64,000 nt of DNA from Pseudolabrys sp046292265. GTDB lineage: Bacteria > Pseudomonadota > Alphaproteobacteria > Rhizobiales > Xanthobacteraceae. The notes under the pieces were generated by a model. It was not told the DNA's origin. It saw only the letters and a program-made list of their open reading frames with translations, and ran no database searches. The DNA lies in the NCBI GenBank assembly GCA_046292265.1, contig JBKBRE010000002.1:62001-126000 (forward strand). Reading direction: 5' to 3'. This document shows positions 50,088 to 58,517 of the stretch, piece by piece (the first letter of the stretch is position 1; every line of letters begins with the position of its first letter). The translations under genes and the position numbers were made by a program.

Positions 50088-51281
50088 TCAAACCGCCTTG
50101 GCGGCGTGCAGCGCGGCGATTTCGTTGTCGGCGAAGCCGAACTCCTTGAGCACCTCGTCGGTGTGCTGGCCTTGCGCCGGCGGCGTGGCGACGATCCTGC
50201 TCGGCGTGCGCGACAGTGCGAACGGCTGGCCGACGAAGACCTGCTCGCTGCCGTCCGGACGCTTGGCGGCCTGTGCGATCCCCAGGTGCTTCACCTGCTC
50301 GTCGGCGAACACCTGGTCGATGGAATAGATCGGTCCGCACGGCACGCCGATGGTGTTGAACTTGTCGATCCATTCGGCGCTGGTCTTGTGCACCGTGCGC
50401 TTGTCGATCTCGGCGTTGAGCGCATCGCGGTTCTTCGAGCGCAGCGCGCCGGTCTTGTAGTCGGGATGCGCGATCAGCTCGGGCGCTTCGATCGCGTTGC
50501 ACAGGCGCTCCCACATCACCTGGCCGGTGGAGGCGATGTTGATGTGGCCGTCCTTGGTCTTGAACACGCCGGTCGGGATGCTGGTCGGATGATTGTTGCC
50601 GGCCTGCTTGGCGACTTCGTGCATCTGCAGCCAGCGCGCGGCCTGGAAGTCGAGCATGAAGATCTGCGCCTGCAGGAGCGAAGTGTTGACCCACTGGCCT
50701 TCGCCGGACACGTCGCGCTCGATCAGCGCGGTCAGGATGCCCATGGCGCAGAACAGGCCGGCGCAGAGATCGGCGACCGGGATGCCGACGCGCACCGGGC
50801 CCTGCCCCGGTAGGCCGGTGATCGACATCAGGCCGCCCATGCCCTGCGCGATCTGGTCGAAGCCGGGCCGGTCGCGATAGGGCCCGTCCTGGCCGAAGCC
50901 GGAGATCGAACCCAGCACGATGCCCTTGTTGATCTTCTTCAGGCTCTCGTAGTCGATGCCGAGGCGGTCCTTCACGTCGGGCCGGAAGTTCTCGACCACC
51001 ACGTCGGCTTTCGCGACTAGGCGCTTGAACGCGGCGAGGCCTTCCGGCGACTTCAGGTCGAGCGTCATGCTGCGCTTGTTGCGGTGGAGGTTCTGGAAGT
51101 CCGCGTTCTCGCGCGGTCCGCCCGGCCCCTCGCCCTTCTCCAGGTGCGGGGGCGTCTCGATCTTGATGACATTGGCGCCCCAGTCGGCCAATTGGCGGAC
51201 GCAGGTCGGCCCGGAACGGACGCGGGTCAGGTCGAGGACGGTGAAGCGGGAAAGGGCCTGGGAGGCCCTGGGAAGCGGCAT
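50088..51281 (-). CDS. Class III CoA-transferase, CaiB/BaiF family
   Basis: A 397-residue protein. Family signatures are VLDLTRVRSGPTCVRQLADWGANVIKIE at the N-terminus, NKRSMTLDLKSPEGLAAFKRLVAKADVVVENFRPDVKDRLGIDY, the expected catalytic aspartate in PGFDQIAQGMGGLM near residue 165, and VGIPVADLCAGLFCAMGILTAL. The ATG at 51281 follows a GGAG at good distance; ATG at 51302 is an alternative. It moves CoA between organic acids and is the first gene of the minus-strand catabolic block. The acid is unknown. Confidence 0.88.
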   Translation of the reverse strand: MPLPRASQALSRFTVLDLTRVRSGPTCVRQLADWGANVIKIETPPHLEKGEGPGGPRENADFQNLHRNKRSMTLDLKSPEGLAAFKRLVAKADVVVENFRPDVKDRLGIDYESLKKINKGIVLGSISGFGQDGPYRDRPGFDQIAQGMGGLMSITGLPGQGPVRVGIPVADLCAGLFCAMGILTALIERDVSGEGQWVNTSLLQAQIFMLDFQAARWLQMHEVAKQAGNNHPTSIPTGVFKTKDGHINIASTGQVMWERLCNAIEAPELIAHPDYKTGALRSKNRDALNAEIDKRTVHKTSAEWIDKFNTIGVPCGPIYSIDQVFADEQVKHLGIAQAAKRPDGSEQVFVGQPFALSRTPSRIVATPPAQGQHTDEVLKEFGFADNEIAALHAAKAV

Positions 51282-51684
51282 TTCGACGGCTCCGGCGGAC
51301 ATTTTCGGCCAAAATCGAAGGCGGCGCCGACCTTCCCCGATCTGTTTGCTCTTGTCCATTGCTCGGGCGGCATCGCGCCGTCCCGGATGCTGCATTCCGG
51401 ACGAAAGCGGTGGCGGGTGAAACTTTCTTCACTATGCCGCCGGGCTGGGTTCTTTTCGCCTTGAAAAGACCATCCGCGCCTGCCATATGAGCCCTGCGGA
51501 TGAAAGACCCGGATTCGGGTTTCGCGGGCTGCGTGCACGAACTTCATTCAAACGAATTTCGCCCCGCCTCCTCCGTTTCTCCTGACCTGACGACAACCCT
51601 GGCCACGCGGGATGTCTAAAGACCCCGCGATTCCGCCGCCCACGTCCGTGGGACGGCCGCTTCGCCGTATAAGAAAGACAACTT
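51282..51684. other. Divergent promoter region between CoA-transferase and helicase genes
   Basis: Roughly 400 bases without a credible gene. It should hold the promoters of the minus-strand catabolic block and of the helicase-IF-1 operon. A long untranslated leader for the helicase is possible, as in cold-responsive genes, but no known motif was recognised. Confidence 0.5.
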
Positions 51685-53124
<1,440 letters not shown>

Positions 53125-53142
53125 TCAACCGGAGACGACTGA

Positions 53143-53418
53143 ATGGCGAAGGAAGAACTGCTGGAGTTCGACGGCACGGTGACCGAGGTGTTGCCGGACG
53201 GCAATTTCAGGGTGAAGCTCGACAACGAGCACGAGGTGCTGGCTTACACCGCGGGCAAGATGCGCAAGTTCCGCATCCGCACCGGCGTGGGTGATCGCGT
53301 GATCGTCGAAATGTCGCCCTACGACCTAGCGCGCGGACGCATCAGCTTCCGTCACAAGGGTGAAGCGCCGGCCGCGGCTCCGCAGCAGCGCCGGCCGCAG
53401 TTCCGCGGCAGACGTTGA
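53143..53418 (+). CDS. infA: Translation initiation factor IF-1 with basic C-terminal tail
   Basis: A 91-residue OB-fold protein. MAKEELLEFDGTVTEVLPDGNFRVKLDNEHEVLAYTAGKMRKFRIR is the IF-1 core that binds the ribosomal A site, followed by VGDRVIVEMSPYDLARGRISFRHK. The usual protein is about 72 residues; this one has 19 extra, ending QQRRPQFRGRR. The extension and the helicase partner suggest an accessory, perhaps cold-inducible IF-1 rather than the housekeeping copy (inference). Confidence 0.9.
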   Translation: MAKEELLEFDGTVTEVLPDGNFRVKLDNEHEVLAYTAGKMRKFRIRTGVGDRVIVEMSPYDLARGRISFRHKGEAPAAAPQQRRPQFRGRR

Positions 53419-53495
53419 GGTTGCGAGCCCGGCCGGGCTGGCCGGGTTTAGCTTTCCGGGGGGCACGCGCAACAAGAAGGAGCGCCGGGCCTGCC

Positions 53496-55001
53496 ATGAG
53501 GTTCACGTCCCTCTCACGCTGGGCGCTGGCGGTCTTCATCGCCGGCGCCGTCTGCTCCGCCGCAGCGCAGGACGCAGCGAACAAAGCCGGCGGTCAGCCC
53601 CAGGCCGCCGCACAGCAGCAAGCCGGCAAAGGCCTGCTGCGCCTGCTGCCGGCGGATTCCGTCACCGAGCATTCGATCGACACCCCGAACGGCACGCTCG
53701 CCTATACGGCGACGGCCGGCACGCTGCCGTTCTACGACCAGTCGGGCGAGCAGAGCGCGGCCGTCTTTTACACCGCCTACGTCGCAAAGAGCGCAGGCTC
53801 CGACCGGCCCCTGACTTTCGTTTTCAACGGCGGACCGGGCGCGGCCTCCGCCTTCCTGCACCTCGGCCTAGTCGGCCCGCGCCTGCTCGATTTCGGGCCG
53901 GCCTATGACGCGGCCACTGCCGCGCTGAAGGACAATCCCGACACCTGGCTCGCCTTCACCGACCTGGTGCTGATCGACCCCGTCGGCACCGGCTGGAGCC
54001 GCGCCGCCAAAGCGGACGACGCCAAGAATTTCTGGGGCGTGCGCGCCGACGCCGACGCCATGGCCAAGGCCATCGCACTCTACGTCGCGAGGAACAACCG
54101 CTCCGGTGCGCCGAAATATCTGTTGGGCGAAAGTTACGGCGGCTTCCGCGCCGCCAAGGTGGCGCGCGCGCTGCAGCGCGACCAGGGGATCGCGGTCAAC
54201 GGCATCGTCATGGTAGCGCCGTTTCTGGAAGGCTGGCTTACATTCGGCAACAGCGCTTCGGCGCTGCGCGCCGCGCTCGAGCTGCCGTCGCTCGCTGCCG
54301 CCACGCTGGAGCGCAAGGGCAATTTCAGCCTTGAAGCATTGGCCGATGCGGAAAAATTCGCCCTTACCGAGTATCTCACCACGCTCGCCGGCCCGCCGCC
54401 GCAAGGCGAGGCGGCAAACGCATTCTATGCGCGCGTGGCGCAGATCACCGGACTGCCGGAGGATATCGTCCGGCGCGAGCGCGGCTTCATCACCGATGCC
54501 TTCATCAAGAGCCTGCGCGACGGCAAGGTAGTCAGCCGTTACGACGCCACCTTCGCGGTGGACGATCCGTTTCCCGAGCAGCGCAGCACGCGCGGTCCCG
54601 ACCCGATCCTGGACGGGGTGACACGCGCCTATGGCGGCGCCATGGCGGCCTATGCGCGCAACGAGCTCGGTTTCAAGACGGAGATGACCTACAGCCTGCT
54701 GGCGGGCGACGTCACCGGACGCTGGGATTGGCAGGGCGGCCGCAGCCAGGCCAGCGCGGAGAACGAGCTGCGCGTTCTGTTGTCCTTCAGCCGGTCGTTC
54801 CGGCTGCTGATCGCGCATGGCGTATCGGATCTGGTCACGCCCCACGCCATGTCGCGCTATGTGCTCGACCACCTGCCGCCGACCGACCCGCCCGGCCGCG
54901 CGCAGCTCAAGCTTTATCGCGGGGGCCACATGCTCTATATCGACGCGCAGTCGCGCAGGGCCTTCACCGCCGACGCGGCCGCCTTCTATCGCGGCGAGTA
55001 G
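53496..55001 (+). CDS. Secreted serine carboxypeptidase, peptidase S10 family
   Basis: A 501-residue protein with a signal peptide (SRWALAVFIAGAVCSAAAQD). The S10 catalytic serine is in LLGESYGGFRAAK, the aspartate in HGVSDLVTPH and the histidine in YRGGHMLYI, with the characteristic VFNGGPGAASAFLHLGLVGPR early oxyanion motif. It cleaves C-terminal residues from peptides in the periplasm. Start 53496 follows AAGGAG. It lies 77 bases after infA on the same strand but is probably independent. Confidence 0.87.
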   Translation: MRFTSLSRWALAVFIAGAVCSAAAQDAANKAGGQPQAAAQQQAGKGLLRLLPADSVTEHSIDTPNGTLAYTATAGTLPFYDQSGEQSAAVFYTAYVAKSAGSDRPLTFVFNGGPGAASAFLHLGLVGPRLLDFGPAYDAATAALKDNPDTWLAFTDLVLIDPVGTGWSRAAKADDAKNFWGVRADADAMAKAIALYVARNNRSGAPKYLLGESYGGFRAAKVARALQRDQGIAVNGIVMVAPFLEGWLTFGNSASALRAALELPSLAAATLERKGNFSLEALADAEKFALTEYLTTLAGPPPQGEAANAFYARVAQITGLPEDIVRRERGFITDAFIKSLRDGKVVSRYDATFAVDDPFPEQRSTRGPDPILDGVTRAYGGAMAAYARNELGFKTEMTYSLLAGDVTGRWDWQGGRSQASAENELRVLLSFSRSFRLLIAHGVSDLVTPHAMSRYVLDHLPPTDPPGRAQLKLYRGGHMLYIDAQSRRAFTADAAAFYRGE

Positions 55002-55013
55002 CGCAGAAGCGCG

Positions 55014-55778
55014 TCAGCGCATGTTGGCGACGCGGCGGAAGCCGGTCTGGTCCAGGATCGACAGCGAACGCTCGCTGATCCTGATCAGGCCGTTGCGGCG
55101 GAATTCCGAAAGCACCTTGCTGACGTGAACCGGCGTGAGGCCGGTGGCGTCCGCGATGTGGTGCTGGCGCAAGGGGAAGTCGAACTCCATCGGATCGCCC
55201 TGAGCCATGGTGCGCTTGGCGAGCCGGTCCGCCAGGCTCAGGATCAGCCGCGCGATGCGCTCGTCGGCGGTGCGGCGGCCGAGATCGACGATGAGCTGGT
55301 CGGCGCGCATCTTTTCCTCGATCCACGCCTTCGACAACTTGTCCAGCAGATCCGGATGGGCGAACAGAAGCTGCTTCAGCTCGGCGCGCTTGAAATTGCG
55401 ATAGCGGACGTCGGTGATGGCTTCGACCAGACAGTGCGGGCGCGCTTCGAACAGCAGCGCCGTCGACACGATGTCGCCCGGCAGCAGGAACGAAAGGATC
55501 TGCCGGCTGCCGTCGGAGAGCATCATGATCGACGCCGCCCACCCGCTGCAGATGATCGGCACGGAATCCTGCAGATCGTGCTCGCGGCAAATGGTGCGGC
55601 GCGCCGGGACGGTGTGTTCGGTCTGGTAGACCGGCAGCGGCTTGGAGCCGGGGCATGCCCAGGCGGCTTCGCACGCGGCCTGGCACAGATTGAGTTCGAA
55701 GGCAGGGCAGGCCTCGCAGGATAGCTGCGTCGGCATCGGCTGGACCGACGGCTTCTTGAGGCCTAAGTGAGCATTCAT
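55014..55778 (-). CDS. Crp/Fnr family transcriptional regulator, probable oxygen sensor
   Basis: A 254-residue regulator. Residues 21-32 have C-x2-C-x7-C (SCEACPAFELNLC), the cluster-ligand spacing of alphaproteobacterial FnrL/FnrN/AadR proteins, with further cysteines at 36, 42, 64 and 77. The cAMP-binding-like domain (about 50-165) has ILSFLLPGDIVSTALLF. The C-terminal helix-turn-helix reads QHHIADATGLTPVHVSKVL. It probably binds a [4Fe-4S] cluster and controls anaerobic genes. Start 55778; the leader is in an AT-rich intergenic region. Confidence 0.85.
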   Translation of the reverse strand: MNAHLGLKKPSVQPMPTQLSCEACPAFELNLCQAACEAAWACPGSKPLPVYQTEHTVPARRTICREHDLQDSVPIICSGWAASIMMLSDGSRQILSFLLPGDIVSTALLFEARPHCLVEAITDVRYRNFKRAELKQLLFAHPDLLDKLSKAWIEEKMRADQLIVDLGRRTADERIARLILSLADRLAKRTMAQGDPMEFDFPLRQHHIADATGLTPVHVSKVLSEFRRNGLIRISERSLSILDQTGFRRVANMR

Positions 55779-56392
55779 CGTCTGGTTCTCGTTCGTGTTG
55801 GTCGCGGACCGTCCCATTTGCCCAACAGGCATCGAACCTCTTGGGGCACTGACGACGACTCTACGCAACCCGAACGCGATACCCACTCAGTATTCTCAAA
55901 ATAAAACAGTCAAAAAATACCGCCAGAAGCTACAATTACGCGTTTCAAAACAACTCCTATACTATCAATTACGCGAAACATTGCGCACGAGGCACGAATC
56001 GATTGCGACCTCAAAGTTAAATCAAGTTACATGATCGTAAAGTAGACTTATAATATTTCAGGTTATGAGGCTATTTTTATAATATACAACAACAATTATG
56101 GACTATTAGACAGATTTATCGCGCACCTCCTATGCCGTTTTCGCATCATAAAATGTGACGGTCCTTCCGCCCCACTGTCATTGCTCAATTACTTATCTTG
56201 ATACCATGGGCACGCGCCCGCGATGCCACACGCGTGTCGCCGCCCGCCCCCAGCTCTTGGCCTCGTTTGTTATCGCGGTTGCTAGCGGCAGATTAAGTCA
56301 AATGTCCTAGGCTGCCGATTCCGAATCGGATGAGTTGCCGTACGTGGGACCATTGCAAATGCGTGCCGCTGCCTCCGGCTGCCGGCGCGATC
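55779..56392. other. AT-rich intergenic region
   Basis: This gap is clearly AT-rich between about 55860 and 56140, unlike everything else in the window. It separates the Fnr-type regulator (minus) from the chemotaxis-type response regulator (plus). No gene, repeat or mobile element border is recognised. It contains the inverted repeat at 56315-56329 and several promoter-like AT-rich stretches. Confidence 0.65.
56315..56329. promoter_or_regulatory. Inverted repeat upstream of a response regulator gene
   Basis: CCGATTC-C-GAATCGG is a perfect 7-bp inverted repeat with one central base, about 190 bases before the gene at 56521. It could be an operator; the binder is unknown. Confidence 0.3.
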
Positions 56393-56524
56393 ATGACGCG
56401 AGACTTTTCCCTGACCCTCGGAAAGTTGGCCTGTGACATTTGCCAGCGGATCGAAATGGGCGGCGCCCGGCGCTCGAGCTGCAAACTGTGCAGCCCGCCG
56501 GGACCAGGTAGACTGACCATATGA
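56393..56524 (+). CDS. Possible 43-residue zinc-ribbon-like peptide
   Basis: A short frame that ends in an ATGA overlap with the response regulator gene. It encodes two CxxC pairs 12 residues apart (CDICQRIEMGG...SSCKLC), a spacing used by zinc ribbons. There is no good ribosome binding site, and codon use near the end is poor (AGA, ATA). It may be a chance frame; the coupling overlap and the cysteine spacing are the only reasons to list it. Confidence 0.22.
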   Translation: MTRDFSLTLGKLACDICQRIEMGGARRSSCKLCSPPGPGRLTI

Positions 56525-57108
56525 CTGCTCCCACCATCAACCTTCGCGACCTGGTGGTTCTGATCGCCGATCCGAACTCTTACTTGTCGATGATCGCGCA
56601 CAGCATCCTGCGCGGCTTCGGCACCAACAAGGTTCTCGAAGTCCGCGACTCGATGGGCGTCATCCAGGCGCTGAGCGGCCAGAAGATCGACATCCTGCTC
56701 TGCGACTCGCGCCTGCCGCCGCACGGCGGCCTCTCGCTGACCCGCGCAATCCGCCGCAAGGTCGACAACGAGAACCGCATGCTGCCGATCTTGGTGATGA
56801 CGGCCGACACGCGCGAGTCGACCGTCCGTCAGGCCCGCGACGCGGGCGCCAACATGGTGATTGCCAAGCCGATGTCGCCGGCGAGCCTCTACGACCGGCT
56901 GGCCTGGATCGCGCTTACGCCGCGGCAGTTCGTCGATACGCCGACCTATTTCGGCCCCGACCGGCGCTTCAAGATCGAAGGCTATCCACGCGGCGTCGGC
57001 CGCCGCAAGGGCGATAGCGAGATCGTGGTGGCCGCAGAATCGGGGCCCGCGCTGGGGCAAAACGACATCGACAATTTGTTCAGCGCCGCACAGATGGGTA
57101 AGGATTGA
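56521..57108 (+). CDS. Response regulator with receiver domain and FliM-like tail
   Basis: A 195-residue protein. Residues 10-130 are a receiver domain: ADPNSY (acidic pocket, one of two acids replaced by Ala), phospho-aspartate in ILLCDSRLPPHGG, threonine in LVMTADTR and lysine in VIAKPMS. A YFGPDRRFK motif follows, then the C-terminal LGQNDIDNLFSAAQ, which resembles the CheY-binding peptide at the FliM N-terminus. It likely belongs to the motility and chemotaxis system. It overlaps the next gene by one base (TGATG). Confidence 0.8.
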   Translation: MTAPTINLRDLVVLIADPNSYLSMIAHSILRGFGTNKVLEVRDSMGVIQALSGQKIDILLCDSRLPPHGGLSLTRAIRRKVDNENRMLPILVMTADTRESTVRQARDAGANMVIAKPMSPASLYDRLAWIALTPRQFVDTPTYFGPDRRFKIEGYPRGVGRRKGDSEIVVAAESGPALGQNDIDNLFSAAQMGKD

Positions 57109-57608
57109 TGTCCGACTCGACAGAGAACCGCGAAGCGCGCGTATTTGCCGTCGAAACCCGCTTCCAGAAGCTTGCGCGGCAGCCCGGCGGCATCCCGCGC
57201 GATAAGGCCCTGGAGAACGCCCAGTCCAAGGTGGAGGAGATCAAGCCGGGCTTCGAGGATTGGGCCGGCACCCGGCTGCAAGAGCTGGCCGAGGTGGTCA
57301 AGCAGGCCGAAGCGGGCACTGCGCCGGACGACTGGATCGAAACCGCCAATCTGCACAGCCGTTACCTGCGCGACGTCGGCACCACCATGGGCTTCGACCT
57401 GCTCACCTACATCGCCAACTCGCTGTGCGAGGTGCTCGATGCGGTGGCGGCAGGCGCGGAATGCAACATGGAATCGATCACCTGCCATCTCGACGCGCTG
57501 TTCCTGTCGCGCCAGCAGCCCTACCGCAAGATGAAGCCGGAGCAGGTGCCGGAATTGATCAGTGGGCTGCGCCGCGTCGTCGATTTCGTGAGCACCTCGC
57601 CGACCTGA
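57108..57608 (+). CDS. Helical protein paired with response regulator, unknown
   Basis: A 166-residue, probably all-helical protein translationally coupled to the preceding response regulator. Charged segments (DKALENAQSKVEEIKPGFEDW, LQELAEVVKQAE) are followed by LHSRYLRDVGTTMGFDLLTYIANSLCEVLD, which could be a helical bundle of Hpt or phosphatase type, but no conserved HxxKG is seen. Partnership with the regulator is inferred from position. I recognise no named family. Confidence 0.7.
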   Translation: MSDSTENREARVFAVETRFQKLARQPGGIPRDKALENAQSKVEEIKPGFEDWAGTRLQELAEVVKQAEAGTAPDDWIETANLHSRYLRDVGTTMGFDLLTYIANSLCEVLDAVAAGAECNMESITCHLDALFLSRQQPYRKMKPEQVPELISGLRRVVDFVSTSPT

Positions 57609-57627
57609 TCGGCCGCGCGCGGCGCCT

Positions 57628-58074
57628 TCAGAAAACCGCTTCGTCGGATGCATCGCCCGCCGGCAGATCGACCAGCAGCGTGCGCAGATGGCGCGACAGC
57701 CTTTGCTTGAGATCGGCCACGGCGACCGTCGCCAGCACGTCGTAGCCCGGCTCGCGCGGCCCCGCCTCGCCCAGCAGCGCGTGCTCGCCGGGTAGCGCCG
57801 ACAGCCGCACCAGCACCTCGCTCAGGCTGTGGAACTCCTGCTGGAGCCGGTCGAAGTTCTGCAAGGCGACGACGAGCTCGCGGTCGGCCTGATCCGGCCG
57901 CTTCATCACCGTCATCTCGGTGACGCGCGCCACCGTGTCCTCGAACGCGGTCACGGTCTCGCGCAGCACGACCGCGATGGCCGCCATGAACTTCTTCACG
58001 TCGTCGTGCCGGCGCGACAGCGCCTCGTCCGGCGCGTCGGCCGGCGGCACGATGCTACTCGGCGCGCCGGTCAC
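57628..58074 (-). CDS. Candidate CheZ/CheT-like CheY-P phosphatase
   Basis: A 148-residue, mostly helical protein overlapping the cheY stop by four bases. Helices FMAAIAVVLRETVTAFEDTVARV and ELVVALQNFDRLQQEFHSLSEVLVRL are amphipathic. D75 and Q79 form DxxxQ (FDRLQQEF), the catalytic pattern of CheZ, where Asp and Gln attack the phospho-aspartate of CheY. Position right after cheY supports this. Overall similarity to CheZ cannot be judged by eye, so the call is tentative. Confidence 0.5.
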   Translation of the reverse strand: MTGAPSSIVPPADAPDEALSRRHDDVKKFMAAIAVVLRETVTAFEDTVARVTEMTVMKRPDQADRELVVALQNFDRLQQEFHSLSEVLVRLSALPGEHALLGEAGPREPGYDVLATVAVADLKQRLSRHLRTLLVDLPAGDASDEAVF

Positions 58075-58460
58075 GACAGCTTGCCCACCACCTGCTCGAT
58101 CTTGGTGCGCAGGATTTCCGCGGTGAACGGCTTGACCACGTAGTTGTTGGCGCCGGCCTGCGCGGCCTTGACCACGAGCTCGCGGTCGCCGCGCCCGGTC
58201 ACCAGGATGAACGGCACGCGCCGGGCGGCCGGATGGCCGCGCACGGCGCGCAGCAGGCCGAGCCCGTCCATTTCCGGCATATTGTAGTCGGAGATGATCA
58301 GGTCGAGCGGCTGCACCGACGCCGTTTCCATGGCCTTCACGCCATTCTCGGCTTCGTGCACAACACGGACGCCGATCTGCTCGAGCGAGATCCGCGTCAT
58401 CTGCCGCACACTGTTCTGGTCGTCCACAACGAGAACCTTAAGCGCCGCTGCGATTGGCAT
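58071..58460 (-). CDS. cheY: Chemotaxis response regulator CheY
   Basis: A 129-residue single receiver domain. Acid pair in VLVVDDQNSV, phospho-aspartate in LIISDYNMPEMDGLGLLR, threonine in FILVTGRGD, lysine in YVVKPFTAEIL. It has no output domain, as expected for a CheY that acts on the flagellar switch or as phosphate sink. ATG at 58460 is preferred (AGGAG 8 bases away). It lies downstream of cheA and overlaps the candidate phosphatase gene. Confidence 0.92.
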   Translation of the reverse strand: MPIAAALKVLVVDDQNSVRQMTRISLEQIGVRVVHEAENGVKAMETASVQPLDLIISDYNMPEMDGLGLLRAVRGHPAARRVPFILVTGRGDRELVVKAAQAGANNYVVKPFTAEILRTKIEQVVGKLS

Positions 58461-58517
58461 TGTCACCACTCCTCATAAAAAGCCTCTCACAGTCACGGAG
58501 GGGCATTGCACAGAACT

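Noticed and set aside
56027..56054. Sigma-70-like TTACAT-N16-TATAAT on the plus strand
   Set aside because: In AT-rich DNA such matches arise often by chance, and it is 467 bases from the next start codon.
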